From CAVQCA01 sp963763115 (GTDB lineage: Bacteria; Pseudomonadota; Gammaproteobacteria; UBA9214): DNA of 64,000 nucleotides. The DNA is taken from positions 1 through 64,000 of the forward strand of contig CAVXNM010000034.1 in assembly GCA_963763115.1 (NCBI GenBank). The letters are read 5' to 3'. Below the pieces are notes generated by a model. It worked only from the letters and a program-made list of their open reading frames with translations, ran no database searches and had not been told where the DNA came from. The position numbers were made by a program, and so were the translations under genes. This document shows, one piece after another, positions 18,361 to 27,159 of the stretch. Within the stretch, counting starts at the first letter, position 1. Each line of letters starts with the position of its first letter.

Positions 18361-18663
18361 TGATGTGCTTGAGATCACCGCTGTCCCGTTAAATTCAGAG
18401 GAAGGCGAGCTGATTTGTGTTGCCCAAGTTCTTGTCGGGCGGGTCTGTTGCAGCATCAGGCTGCGACTTAATCATCGATCGACGGCTGACCGCAATTTCA
18501 CGACATCTTTTATCGGACTCGCGAAAACCGTTGAGGCTGGCCCGCAGGTCGATGTTGACCGGCATAAACGGTCTGCACCTACTCAGAAGATCGTCGGGCC
18601 CAGACGAAACCTCCAGCTAACCATTTGCCAAGTAGTGTGTGAGGAGCAGTTACACAATCCAAT

Positions 18664-19878
18664 TTACAGCTCCAAACATTTCGTCATGTCAAACTGTTTG
18701 GCTAATTTCAGACTCTGCCCTTGATAATTCGAACTTATATCCTGCCCATAGAGTATATCGGGCCGAGCTGCCATGCGCTCATAGCGAAGCCATCCAACCG
18801 TTTGTCCATGTTCGAGCAAGAATGGAACCTCATGGGAGCGTACTTCAAGAACTCCTCTGCTACTTCCAGCTTTATTTGTTCGGATATCCCACCCGAATCC
18901 TGGATCAAAGAATCCAGCATAATGAACCCGGAATTCACCTGCACGCGTATCATACGGCATCATTTCAGCCGCATAATCTGAGGGGACTGCTATCGCTTCT
19001 TTGGTCATAAGAATATAGAACTCATCAGGCTCCAAGATTAGGGAAGGCGTCTTATGAAACCGAATTGGATCCCAGAAATCCAGCGGATCATAGTCCCGCC
19101 TTTCCAAGTCAATGCGATTAGCATGCTTTTTTGCGCGCCATCCAATTATCTCGCCGTCTTTACCAGAACCTCTCAAATCTATGGTGAAAGGTAGCACACC
19201 TCTTTTTTCCGGAGATTTATCGAAATCATTCGAATCAATAATCTGGCCTTCATCGAGAAGCCTTTTCCATTCTGTTGAACTAACGAATTTGGCTTCCTCT
19301 CCTCGAGAGCGGCGGAATCTTAGTTGGTTTAGCCGAGCACCGGCTTTTACCACTACGCTAAAGCTCCGAGGCGCTACCTCTACATAAAGCTCGCCTTTAT
19401 ATCCCTCTTTTACTTCATCAAAAGCAGTTGCACCATCGGCAATTAGCCGCGTCAAAATATCTAGCCGGCCTGTTGAACTCTTTGGGTTAGCAAATGCAGC
19501 AACTTCGCTTTTTAAGCTAATAGATTCTTGAAGGGGAATAACATATACCAGCCCTTTTTCAAGAACAGCACCATCGCCAAGAGGGACCTTGAAGTCGGCG
19601 AACCGATCATCTAACTGCTTCAGCTTTTCGAGTACCTTTATTCCCTTGCCGGGAAGAAAACTTGTGCGAACAGGATATGCATTATCTCCGAGACGCAAAT
19701 CAATGCTGGCTGGCTGGATTTGGTCATGATCAGTTGGGACCAACATCGTTTTGATGTCGCCACTCTTCAACATTTCCCTAATCTTCTGGCTCGGGAAAAC
19801 TCCAGTATAGTCACTCCCTCGCTGCAATGCAGTCGAGCCTTTGGCAATCTCATGGGCATTCGTTATTACTTCATTCAT
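18664..19878 (-). CDS. dcd: 2'-deoxycytidine 5'-triphosphate deaminase, duplicated-domain type
   Basis: 404 residues, about twice a single Dcd unit. The first half has the dUTPase/Dcd-fold motifs IQPASIDLRLG, ANPKSSTGRLDI and FDEVKEGYKGELYVEVAPRS. The second half repeats the fold (ILEPDEFYILMTKEAIAVPS, then HYAGFFDPGFGWD). The reaction is dCTP to dUTP plus ammonia. Long two-domain Dcd proteins are known mainly from alphaproteobacteria, so transfer is plausible. It overlaps the small zinc protein gene by 8 nt. Nucleotide-depleting deaminases can act in phage defence, but those characterised belong to another fold; a defence role here is only a guess from location. Confidence 0.82.
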   Translation of the reverse strand: MNEVITNAHEIAKGSTALQRGSDYTGVFPSQKIREMLKSGDIKTMLVPTDHDQIQPASIDLRLGDNAYPVRTSFLPGKGIKVLEKLKQLDDRFADFKVPLGDGAVLEKGLVYVIPLQESISLKSEVAAFANPKSSTGRLDILTRLIADGATAFDEVKEGYKGELYVEVAPRSFSVVVKAGARLNQLRFRRSRGEEAKFVSSTEWKRLLDEGQIIDSNDFDKSPEKRGVLPFTIDLRGSGKDGEIIGWRAKKHANRIDLERRDYDPLDFWDPIRFHKTPSLILEPDEFYILMTKEAIAVPSDYAAEMMPYDTRAGEFRVHYAGFFDPGFGWDIRTNKAGSSRGVLEVRSHEVPFLLEHGQTVGWLRYERMAARPDILYGQDISSNYQGQSLKLAKQFDMTKCLEL

Positions 19879-20077
19879 CGGACTTGCTCTTCTGTAGTCT
19901 TTCTTGATGTCTACGGACCAATAGTGCTTCGTGCCATTTGGCGTAGCAATCTAACGAACAAAACACACCATCTTTAAATTGCCCGCCGCCAACTTTTTCA
20001 TAAAGCGGATGTTGGCACTCGGGACAAATGCTTTGCTCCCTACATTGGCGTAAATATTCTTCTTCATCTTCTGCCAT
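19871..20077 (-). CDS. Small zinc-finger protein upstream of dcd
   Basis: 68 residues with CPECQHPLYE and FCSLDCYAKWHEALLVRRHQ, a four-cysteine finger with adjacent histidines. Its end overlaps the dcd start by 8 nt, so the pair is likely co-translated. No named family is recognised. It could be a DNA-binding or partner protein for the deaminase. Confidence 0.6.
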   Translation of the reverse strand: MAEDEEEYLRQCREQSICPECQHPLYEKVGGGQFKDGVFCSLDCYAKWHEALLVRRHQERLQKSKSDE

Positions 20078-20168
20078 TGGCGTAGTCTTTGTTTAACTAC
20101 CAATCCAAGGGTTAATTAGAAGCCTGCATTGATTACTGTACCGACCTAACCACACGCGCCTCGGGCAG

Positions 20169-20345
20169 CTACCGGGATTGCAGAATCGTGCTCTCGTCCG
20201 GCACCGCTTCATTGTCCCAATACATCGCGAGAAGCTCGCGCATCGCCCGCGAATTATACAGCGTCTCTTCCATGCGCGGGACCGACATGTTGTACTAATA
20301 CTGCATGAAATCGCTGCGCAGCACCTGCGATAGGCGGAATCGAAC
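20169..20345 (-). pseudogene. IS5-family transposase fragment
   Basis: The minus frame reads RLSQVLRSDFMQY-stop-YNMSVPRMEETLYNSRAMREL followed by VPDESTIL. This is the N-terminal segment of an IS5-type transposase (LRIxxxQxWYxLSDPAMEEAL), with TAG (20295-20297) replacing the expected tryptophan. Ends are missing on both sides. A dead relic. Confidence 0.65.
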
Positions 20346-20544
20346 TGGGGAACAAAGCTAACACGGTTTAGAACCCGAGACTGCTACCCAATTCAGGAAG
20401 AAACCCGCTTGATCGTCCGCAACGATGGCACCACCAAACGGCCCTACCCTCTTGAACCCGCAGAACTTCGCACTGGCTGGTAACGTTTCGTTTGCGTACT
20501 TCAACAGTGGTTTGAAGTCGGCTGCCACCACACCACCAACATAT

Positions 20545-20575
20545 AAAGGTCAACCGCTCTCGGTTGGCCTTTTTT
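20545..20575 (+). terminator. Rho-independent terminator
   Basis: AAAGGTCAACCG-CTCT-CGGTTGGCCTTTTTT: a stem of about 11 bp, a tight loop and a T-run on the + strand. No recognisable gene remains upstream on this strand in 20346-20540. Confidence 0.7.
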
Positions 20576-20597
20576 ATTGCGGGCTGCCGCGTGTTTG

Positions 20598-20905
20598 CGG
20601 GGGTTCCTGCGGAAACCTGCGGACTTCACCCGCGACTCCTAGCGGGCGCTCAGGGCCCCATTCCACTCTCTCCGGGCTCTTCTTCTCTCGCCCCGCCTAG
20701 CGTCAAAAATTTGAAGTCCGGAAGCACCGAAAATTCGGTCACTACAAATCAATGGCTTACTCGCGGACTTTTCAAGCGGTTGGATGGCGTCATTGCCTAC
20801 CCGGAGGAAACAGCCTACGTGCCGCTTTAGTTCGGCGCAGATCAATCGGCGTCGCAGCTTCCGCGTGCTCGATACGCCTAGTAATGCCCTGTGCGGAAAA
20901 TCTGG
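20598..20905. repeat. ~300 bp direct repeat, left copy
   Basis: Similar to 24850-25150 in the same orientation, sharing segments such as TTCCGGACTTCA/G, CCGGAAGCACCGAAAA, CATTACAAATCAA-type and TCAAxCGGTTGGATGGC. The two copies bracket the cytochrome/QseBC module. Neither contains an intact gene. Identity drops in places, so the copies are old. The stretch 20906-21167 shows no gene. Confidence 0.75.
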
Positions 20906-21167
20906 CAGCCGGTCGAACGTCGAGGTTTCGGTCATGCGTTGGCCCCCTGGAAAGTGATACGAAGGTAGCACCCGCCATTCGGACTACCAACCCAGTGCAC
21001 CAATCTTTTCAGCAACAGCCGGGCCAATGAATGCCACGCGCTGTACGCCGCCGGTAACCCATGCCGCGAGCAGATACAGGACTCGTCGAACCAGTGCGAT
21101 GCGACGTAAGACGACATACCTGCGCTCTTGATAATGGACGCGCCATCGGCGAAGTCACCCACCCCGC

Positions 21168-21184
21168 GTTAAGTATTCCTTAAG
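21168..21184. promoter_or_regulatory. PmrA/QseB-type binding box upstream of the cytochrome operon
   Basis: GTTAAG-TATTC-CTTAAG fits the PmrA/QseB-family box YTTAAK-N5-YTTAAK in all but the first base. It lies 49 nt before the first cytochrome gene. The last two genes of the same run encode a QseB-like regulator and its kinase, so autoregulation of the whole operon is likely. Confidence 0.6.
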
Positions 21185-21232
21185 CTTCACCCCTTAGTGT
21201 GCCCGCATGACCAATCGATGCGGAGCACTGAC

Positions 21233-21649
21233 ATGAACACACTGCTTTACCGACTTGCCACCACAGCGTTGGCGGCCTCCCTCAGCACCGGCGTCGCAGC
21301 TGAGACACCACTGGACATCCAGAAGTCGCTTGAAACGGCCGCCCGCCAGGAGAGCGGCAATTTCGACGGCTTCTCCGCGCAACGGGGCGAGGCGTTTTTC
21401 AATTCCGCCCACGGCCGCGACTGGAGCTGCGCCTCCTGCCACACCACGAATCCCGTGTCCGCCGGTCGTCACGCCAGGACCCACAAGGAAATCGCGCCGC
21501 TTGCACCGCAGGCCAACGCCGAACGCTTCACCCGTCCGGAGAAGGTTGAAAAATGGTTCCGGCGCAACTGCAACGACGTCCTGGGCCGCCCCTGTACCGC
21601 GGCGGAAAAGGGCGACGTCCTCGTCTATCTCATGTCACTCAAGAAATAG
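21233..21649 (+). CDS. DUF1924 c-type cytochrome (SHP-like)
   Basis: 138 residues from the ATG at 21233 (GGAG upstream). Signal peptide to about residue 23 (VAAETP). One heme c site CASCH (SCASCHTTNP, about residue 68) and the DUF1924/SHP features ARTHKEIAPLAPQANAERFT and VEKWFRRNCNDVLGRPCT. Monoheme periplasmic cytochromes of this group exchange electrons with diheme cytochrome and b561 partners, encoded next. First gene of a five-gene run. Confidence 0.88.
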   Translation: MNTLLYRLATTALAASLSTGVAAETPLDIQKSLETAARQESGNFDGFSAQRGEAFFNSAHGRDWSCASCHTTNPVSAGRHARTHKEIAPLAPQANAERFTRPEKVEKWFRRNCNDVLGRPCTAAEKGDVLVYLMSLKK

Positions 21650-21658
21650 GAGCGCACC

Positions 21659-22132
21659 ATGCAACACGCAACCAAACTGTTCATAGTCGCATCACTGGCG
21701 CTAGGCGCGGCCACCGCGGCGGTCGCGGATGATGACGACGATGGCCACCGCTACGCCACCAGTCACCCGGCATGGAAGGCCGAATGCGGCGGATGTCACG
21801 TCGCCTATCCGCCGCAGATGCTGCCCGCGCACTCCTGGCGTGCCCTGATGTCTAATCTCAACAACCACTTTGGCACCGATGCCAGCCTCGATCCGCAGGT
21901 GACGGCGGAGATCAGTGCATTTCTCGAACGCAACGCGGGACGCGAACTCAGCCCGGCCGCACAGCCCGTGCTGCGCATCACCGAGACCCCGTGGTTTATA
22001 CACGAGCACGATGAGGTGCCCGCACAGGTGTGGAAGAGCGCGAACGTGGGGAGCCGCTCCAACTGCGGCGCCTGCCACGCGAACGCGGATCAGGGCGGTT
22101 ACGGCGAAGGCAGCCTTCGCCTGCCGAAATAG
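21659..22132 (+). CDS. Diheme cytochrome c (DHC type)
   Basis: 157 residues with a signal peptide (residues 1-23). Two heme sites are seen, CGGCH (about 42) and CGACH (near 143). Between them lie the family segments AYPPQMLPAHSWRALM and ITETPWFIHEHDEVP. It starts 9 nt after the preceding gene. Periplasmic electron carrier, probably between the membrane b561 and the DUF1924 cytochrome. Confidence 0.9.
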   Translation: MQHATKLFIVASLALGAATAAVADDDDDGHRYATSHPAWKAECGGCHVAYPPQMLPAHSWRALMSNLNNHFGTDASLDPQVTAEISAFLERNAGRELSPAAQPVLRITETPWFIHEHDEVPAQVWKSANVGSRSNCGACHANADQGGYGEGSLRLPK

Positions 22133-22143
22133 CGGAGGTTGTC

Positions 22144-22752
22144 ATGTCGACACGCATACTTGTCTGGGATATCCCGACGCGCATCTTTCACTGGCTGCTC
22201 GCGGCGTCATTCGCCGGTACCTTCCTGACCGCAGAATCGGAGCGGTACCGCGACGTGCACGTGGCACTGGGTTACCTGCTGCTCGCGCTGATCGGTTTCA
22301 GGGTCGTCTGGGGGCTAGTCGGCACGCGCTACGCGCGGTTCCGGTCGTTTGCCTTTGGGCCGTCGCAGGTGCTTTCCTACCTCAGATCGCTGCTGCGCGG
22401 TTCACCGAAGCACTACGTCGGGCACAATCCCGCCGGCAGCTGGGTGATCTACGGGCTTTTGCTGCTGGGCGTACTGAGCGGCGTTACGGGTTATGCCACC
22501 TATAACGAACTCGGCGGCGAGGCATTCGAGGAACTGCACGAAGCGTTCGCGAGCGCCATGCTCGCACTGGTCACCCTGCACGTGGGGGGCGTGATCGTAA
22601 GCAGCCTACTACACCGCGAGAACCTGGTGGGCAGCATGCTCACCGGCTATAAGTCGGGTGAGGCATTGCAAGGCATACGCAATGCCCGTTGGCTGACCGG
22701 TACCCTGCTGGCGGCCGGTGCCATGGCCGTGTGGATCGGCGTATTGTGGTGA
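22144..22752 (+). CDS. Cytochrome b561-family membrane protein
   Basis: 202 residues from the ATG at 22144 (GGAGG upstream); a longer frame overlapping the previous gene is unlikely. It starts LVWDIPTRIFHWLLAASF and has about four to five hydrophobic helices. Histidines suited to heme b occur in IFHWLL, DVHVALGY, LHEAF and TLHVGG. It links the quinone pool to the periplasmic cytochromes encoded just upstream. Confidence 0.9.
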   Translation: MSTRILVWDIPTRIFHWLLAASFAGTFLTAESERYRDVHVALGYLLLALIGFRVVWGLVGTRYARFRSFAFGPSQVLSYLRSLLRGSPKHYVGHNPAGSWVIYGLLLLGVLSGVTGYATYNELGGEAFEELHEAFASAMLALVTLHVGGVIVSSLLHRENLVGSMLTGYKSGEALQGIRNARWLTGTLLAAGAMAVWIGVLW

Positions 22753-22753
22753 T

Positions 22754-23422
22754 ATGCGCATCTTGCTGGTCGAGGACGACAAATTGCTGGGCGACGGCAT
22801 CCGTGCCGGTCTGACGCAGGCCGATTTCGCAGTGGACTGGGTACAGGATGGTATCCTCGGCGATACCGCGCTGCAGACCGAGACCTATGCGGCCGTCGTC
22901 CTCGACCTGGGTCTGCCCCGGCTTTCCGGACTGGAACTGTTGCGCCGGCTGCGCGCGCGCCGCGATTCGACGCCGGTGCTGATCCTGACGGCCCGCGATG
23001 CGGTCGGCGATCGCGTGAAGGGCCTCGACAGCGGTGCCGACGACTATCTGATCAAGCCGTTCGACCTGGACGAACTGGCAGCGCGCTTGCGCGCCCTGAT
23101 ACGACGTGGCCAGGGTAGTGCAGCACCGGTACTGCGCCTGCATGGAGTGCTGCTCGACCCCGCCGAACACCGCGTTGAGTACCACGGACAGCCGGTGGAA
23201 CTCACGGCGCGCCAGTTCGCCCTGTTGCACGAACTCATGCTTAACGCCGGTCGCGTGCTCTCCCGTGAACAACTGGAGCAGCGGGTCTATCCCTGGGGTG
23301 AGGAACTTGAGAGCAACGCCATTGAAGTTCATGTCCACCACCTGCGGCGCAAGCTGGCACCGGAGCTGGTGCGTACGGTACGCGGCGTCGGCTACCTGAT
23401 GCCAAAAGAAGACTATGCCTGA
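22754..23422 (+). CDS. OmpR-family response regulator, QseB/PmrA-like
   Basis: 222 residues. Receiver domain MRILLVEDDKLLGDGI with phospho-acceptor Asp in VVLDLGLPRLSG (about residue 51) and Lys in LIKPFDLDEL. The C-terminal winged helix ends LVRTVRGVGYLM. The ATG follows the b561 stop by 1 nt, and the 3' end overlaps the kinase gene by 8 nt. It likely binds the box at 21168-21184. Confidence 0.93.
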   Translation: MRILLVEDDKLLGDGIRAGLTQADFAVDWVQDGILGDTALQTETYAAVVLDLGLPRLSGLELLRRLRARRDSTPVLILTARDAVGDRVKGLDSGADDYLIKPFDLDELAARLRALIRRGQGSAAPVLRLHGVLLDPAEHRVEYHGQPVELTARQFALLHELMLNAGRVLSREQLEQRVYPWGEELESNAIEVHVHHLRRKLAPELVRTVRGVGYLMPKEDYA

Positions 23423-24770
23423 GCGTCGCCACGGACATTCGATCAGGCGCCGGCTGCTGCTGGCGCTGCTCGCCACGACGCTGCTGGTCTGGGGCGCAAC
23501 CCTGCTCTTCAGCTACCGCGATACGCGGCACGAACTGGATGAACTGCTGGATGCGCACCTTGCCCAGTCCACCTCACTGCTCATTGCCCAGATCAGCCAC
23601 GAGACCGACGAAATCGACGTGGAGCATCCACCTCGACTGTACCACTACCAACGCAAGGTCGCCTTCCAGATCTGGGAACGGGGCCAGTCGCTGCTACTTC
23701 ACTCCGCCAGCGCGCCCAATGTCCGACTGTCGCCCACCGATCAGGGCTTCAGCGACAGTCAGGTCGGCGGCTCCACGTGGCGCGTGTTCAGCGCCTGGGA
23801 CGACACGCGGCATTTTCTCATCCAGGTCGGCGAGCGACGTGAGGCGCGCGACGCGCTTGCCAGGACCATCGCCAAGGCCATGTTGCTGCCTCTGCTGGTC
23901 GCGCTGCCGGTGCTGACGTTGTTGATCTGGTTCAGCGTGGCGCGGGGGCTGCGCCCGCTGCAGGTGCTCGGAAGCCAGGTCGCGGCGCGGCACGCGGATA
24001 ACCTCGCGCCGATCGAGGCGGCCACCGCGCCGAACGAGGTGCTGCCACTGCTGCAAGGGCTCAACAAGCTGTTCGAGCGCATGCGCGCGTCTATCGACAG
24101 CGAACGCGGCTTTACCGCCAATGCCGCGCACGAACTGCGCACGCCGCTCGCGGCGATCCGCACCCAAGCCCAGGTGGCGCGGGCCGCCAGCGACGACGCG
24201 GAACGTCGGCGCGCGCTGGACAACGTCATCACCGGTTGCGACCGCGCCGCGCACCTGATGGATCAGTTGCTGACGTTAGCGCGGCTGGAGCCGAACCAGA
24301 CGGTACAGCGCGAGACTGTCGATCTGCAGGCGTTGGTGGTGAACGTCGTGGCCGAACTCGCGCCTGTCGCCATCGCCAAAGACGTCGATCTGCAACTGGC
24401 GCCGGGTGTCGCGGTGGCGGTCGCGGGCTCGCCGGGACTCCTGGCGATAATGGTGCACAATCTCATCGACAACGCTATCCGCTATACCGCTCGCCACAGC
24501 GCGGTACAGGTGGCGGTCACGCCGACCGGCAACGGCGCCGAGTTCTCGGTGCTCGACCAGGGACCGGGCATTTCGGAGGACGAGCTCGGCCGCGTGTGGG
24601 ACCGATTCTATCGGGTGCTGGGCAGCGGCGAGACCGGCAGCGGCCTGGGGTTGTCCATTGTCAAGCGCATCGCCGAACTTCACGACGCTAAGGTGTCGCT
24701 CACACCGGGCGCGGGCGGCACCGGACTGCATGTCCGGGTGCACATCGCCGGCGGACAGGCGCCCCGCTGA
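23415..24770 (+). CDS. Sensor histidine kinase, QseC-like
   Basis: 451 residues. First helix at about 14-34, a periplasmic sensor region to about 155, a second helix (LLPLLVALPVLTLLIWFSVA), then the HAMP/dimerisation domain with phospho-His in FTANAAHELRTPLAAIRTQA. ATPase boxes: N (VHNLIDNAIRYT), G1 (VLDQGPGISEDEL), G2 (GSGLGLSIVKRI). Partner of the preceding regulator. It may sense a redox or metal signal for the cytochrome module. Confidence 0.93.
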   Translation: MPERRHGHSIRRRLLLALLATTLLVWGATLLFSYRDTRHELDELLDAHLAQSTSLLIAQISHETDEIDVEHPPRLYHYQRKVAFQIWERGQSLLLHSASAPNVRLSPTDQGFSDSQVGGSTWRVFSAWDDTRHFLIQVGERREARDALARTIAKAMLLPLLVALPVLTLLIWFSVARGLRPLQVLGSQVAARHADNLAPIEAATAPNEVLPLLQGLNKLFERMRASIDSERGFTANAAHELRTPLAAIRTQAQVARAASDDAERRRALDNVITGCDRAAHLMDQLLTLARLEPNQTVQRETVDLQALVVNVVAELAPVAIAKDVDLQLAPGVAVAVAGSPGLLAIMVHNLIDNAIRYTARHSAVQVAVTPTGNGAEFSVLDQGPGISEDELGRVWDRFYRVLGSGETGSGLGLSIVKRIAELHDAKVSLTPGAGGTGLHVRVHIAGGQAPR

Positions 24771-24849
24771 ACGATCCTTGACACGTAGGCTTATCCGATA
24801 ATCAACGGACGAATCGGTTACAACACAACACTCCAATGGCCAAAGAAAT

Positions 24850-25150
24850 CCCGCATACGCGGAAGCCTGCGGACTTCGCCTATTAGTCCGACGGCTCGGT
24901 CAACGCCCCATTTCGCTCTCTCCGGCCCATTCTTCTCCCCGCCTCCCCATGCGTCAAAAGCCCGAAGTCCGGAAGCACCGAAAATGCGGTCATTACAAAT
25001 CAACGGGTTACTCGTGGACTTTTCAAACGGTTGGATGGCATTATTGCCTACCCGGGGAAACAATCTACCTGCGGATATCGTTCGGCGCAGGTCAATCGGC
25101 GTTGCAACACCAGTGTGCTCAATACGCCTAATTATGCCATGTGCGGAAGA
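24850..25150. repeat. ~300 bp direct repeat, right copy
   Basis: Second copy of the repeat at 20598-20905. A minus-strand frame of 136 codons (24818-25228) crosses it, but its peptide is not recognisable and the other repeat copy does not keep the same frame. Non-coding is therefore more likely. No gene is seen in 24771-25312. Confidence 0.75.
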
Positions 25151-25312
25151 TTGAGCAGCCGCCTCCTTCTCCGCGTCGACGGGATCGATCGTTACCATCT
25201 CGCCCAGCGATTTCTCACTTGTAGCCATAGTTGCGCTGATAATGCTGCTCCAGCGGCTATGCTGTGCGGCGCTGCGATTGCAGGTTAACTAGCCAGCAAC
25301 CGGACCGCGCAC

Positions 25313-25816
25313 TCACACTGTCTTGCCGGGGGTCTCGAACTTGTCGAGCTTAGCAAAGAAAGTGCGGTGGTCGATGTAATGCGTACCGTCACACGAGAAC
25401 GACATATTGATCATACCGTTGATCAGGTTGATCGCCGCGTTGCGCAGGTAGATGGTCTCGTCGGTCAGGCGCAACCGCCTAAACTCTTTCAGGATCCGCT
25501 CTATGTCATGGGCATCGATCACCGGGGTGCGGCCCGCGTAGTCCGCATCCGGAAAGCGGTCGATAAAACCGTCCTGAAGCACCTCCTCGCGCACGAACTT
25601 TTCATAGCAGAACGGGTCGCGGGCAAACCAGCAGGTCAGCTGGCTGGACGAGTAGTGGATCTTGGTGTGGAACACGCCCTTGCGCGTCAGCAAGGCGAGT
25701 ACGATCTGGTGCAAGTGATCGATTGATGTGTCGAACAGGCTCTCGATCCGCTGCTGTTCGAACAGGAAGGCGCGCACCGAGGGGTCACCCTTGATCTGCA
25801 GCCATCGCTCCGGCAT
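25313..25816 (-). CDS. Uncharacterised protein, paralogue of 53261-53698
   Basis: 167 residues, no signal peptide. Shared with the second copy: a helix ending ..LLTRKGVFHTKIHYSSSQLT and a C-terminal part (FRRLRLTDETIYLRNAAINL, then INGMINMSFSCDGTHYIDHR). The other copy has RGIFHAKVHFSSGQVT and GSLNIINGRIGLDFSSDGTQ. Mixed alpha/beta, cytoplasmic by prediction. The family is not recognised. Having two copies 28 kb apart suggests a clade-specific conserved function. Confidence 0.7.
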   Translation of the reverse strand: MPERWLQIKGDPSVRAFLFEQQRIESLFDTSIDHLHQIVLALLTRKGVFHTKIHYSSSQLTCWFARDPFCYEKFVREEVLQDGFIDRFPDADYAGRTPVIDAHDIERILKEFRRLRLTDETIYLRNAAINLINGMINMSFSCDGTHYIDHRTFFAKLDKFETPGKTV

Positions 25817-25971
25817 ACGAATACCCCTATGATGTAGTTTACCGCCAGAATGCTATCCAAGATCCGCCCTATCCGCCATCTCACCCGGCGTCATTGATTT
25901 GCCGCCGCTGACTGCCCGGGCGGCATAGACGCTTTTCACGCCATGCCTCATGGCGCGGTTTTTCCCGCTGG

Positions 25972-26649
25972 CTACTCCTGACTGGAGGCGGCTCCGAGCA
26001 GGTGCAGCAAGCTGGTGAACAGGTTGAAGATCGATACGTACAAGCTCACCGTCGCCATGATGTAGTTGGTTTCACCACCGTGGATGATATTGCTGGTCTC
26101 AAACAGGATCAGTCCCGCCATCAGCAGCACGAACATCGCGGATACGGCCAGAGACAGGGTCGGCATCTCAAGGAAAACCGCGGCCAGTCCACAGAGAAAG
26201 GCCACCAGGATACCGGCCATCAGGAAGCCGCCCATGTAGCTGAAGTCCTTGCGGCTTGCCAGTGCATAACCCGACAGGCCGAGGAAGATGATTCCAGTAC
26301 CGCCCATAGCGGTCATAACGATCTGGCCGCCGTTGGCCAGGCTCAGGTAGGCGCTCAGGATCGGCCCCAGCGTGTAGCCCATGAAGCCGGTCAGCGCGAA
26401 CACGAACACCAGGCCGAGGCTGCTGTTGCGGAACTTCGACGTCGCGAACAGCAGGCCGAAATAACCGACCAGCGTGAGCACCAACCCGGGGTGCGGCAGG
26501 TTCAGGGCCATCGACACCCCGGCGGTTGCCGCACTGAATAGCAAGGTCATGGACAGCAGGCTGTAGGTGTTGCGCAACACCTTGTTGGTGACCAGTGCAT
26601 CCGACCGGGTGGCGCTGTCCTGGAGCATGGTCGGTGTGTTCATATTCAT
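25972..26649 (-). CDS. Bax inhibitor-1/YccA family membrane protein
   Basis: 225 residues from the ATG at 26649 (AGGAG 8 nt upstream; a longer frame is unneeded). Seven hydrophobic segments and the family features VLRNTYSLLSMTLLFSA near the N-terminus and SNIIHGGETNYIMATVSLY near the C-terminus. E. coli YccA modulates the FtsH protease at the inner membrane; a similar role is inferred. It follows an HPF-like gene on the same strand. Confidence 0.92.
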   Translation of the reverse strand: MNMNTPTMLQDSATRSDALVTNKVLRNTYSLLSMTLLFSAATAGVSMALNLPHPGLVLTLVGYFGLLFATSKFRNSSLGLVFVFALTGFMGYTLGPILSAYLSLANGGQIVMTAMGGTGIIFLGLSGYALASRKDFSYMGGFLMAGILVAFLCGLAAVFLEMPTLSLAVSAMFVLLMAGLILFETSNIIHGGETNYIMATVSLYVSIFNLFTSLLHLLGAASSQE

Positions 26650-26686
26650 ATCCGTCTCCTGAGTATTAATGATCGAAAAAATGGAT

Positions 26687-27040
26687 TCAGGCGATGTTTT
26701 CCGACAACGCCCTATCTGCAGGGGTGCAGACCCGGTTGAGAACACGCTTGCGTCTCAGCTGGCGCATCACGGTGCGGCCGGCGCGTGATGCCGCACGGTT
26801 AATCGCGACGTACAGATCGGCCTGCGTGTCCTCCACCGCGACCGCCTGGCCAGGCAGAATCACCTCGAGATGGCAGCGCTTGTCGTTGCCACCACGCGGC
26901 CCGTTGATGTCGGAGAGCCGCACCATGATGCGTTGTACGTGCCGGTAGCACGTGCTGAGTGCAAACCCCAGCCGCCGCTCGATGTGCACGCGCATGGCGT
27001 GGGTCATGGAAAAATTCCGTGCTTGTATTTCAATCTGCAT
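26687..27040 (-). CDS. HPF/RaiA-family ribosome-associated protein
   Basis: 117 residues. The N-terminus (MQIEIQARNFSMTHAMRVHI, then ERRLGFALSTCYRHVQRIMV) matches the S30AE/sigma-54 modulation fold. The middle reads CHLEVILPGQAVAVEDTQADLY, the typical beta-hairpin plus helix. It lacks the long C-terminal dimerisation domain. Proposed to bind idle ribosomes; divergently transcribed from nhaR. Confidence 0.85.
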   Translation of the reverse strand: MQIEIQARNFSMTHAMRVHIERRLGFALSTCYRHVQRIMVRLSDINGPRGGNDKRCHLEVILPGQAVAVEDTQADLYVAINRAASRAGRTVMRQLRRKRVLNRVCTPADRALSENIA

Positions 27041-27104
27041 GGTTACCTCCAGGCGAGTATCGTCCTAAATCACGATGAATAGGCTAACGCTGATTGAAAC
27101 TAAG

Positions 27105-27134
27105 GAATAGTCGAATATACTTTAATTACTATTC
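27105..27134. promoter_or_regulatory. Inverted repeat in the nhaR/hpf divergent region
   Basis: GAATAGT...ACTATTC, 7-bp arms with a 16-nt AT-rich spacer, lies 26 nt before the nhaR start. Dyads of this kind are common LysR-family operator sites. Assignment to NhaR is inference only. Confidence 0.35.
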
Positions 27135-27159
27135 GGTATTTACGAAGTTTTGGAGCTCG

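Noticed and set aside
24818..25228. 136-codon minus-strand frame over the right 300-bp repeat
   Set aside because: The other repeat copy does not keep this frame and no recognisable motif is present.
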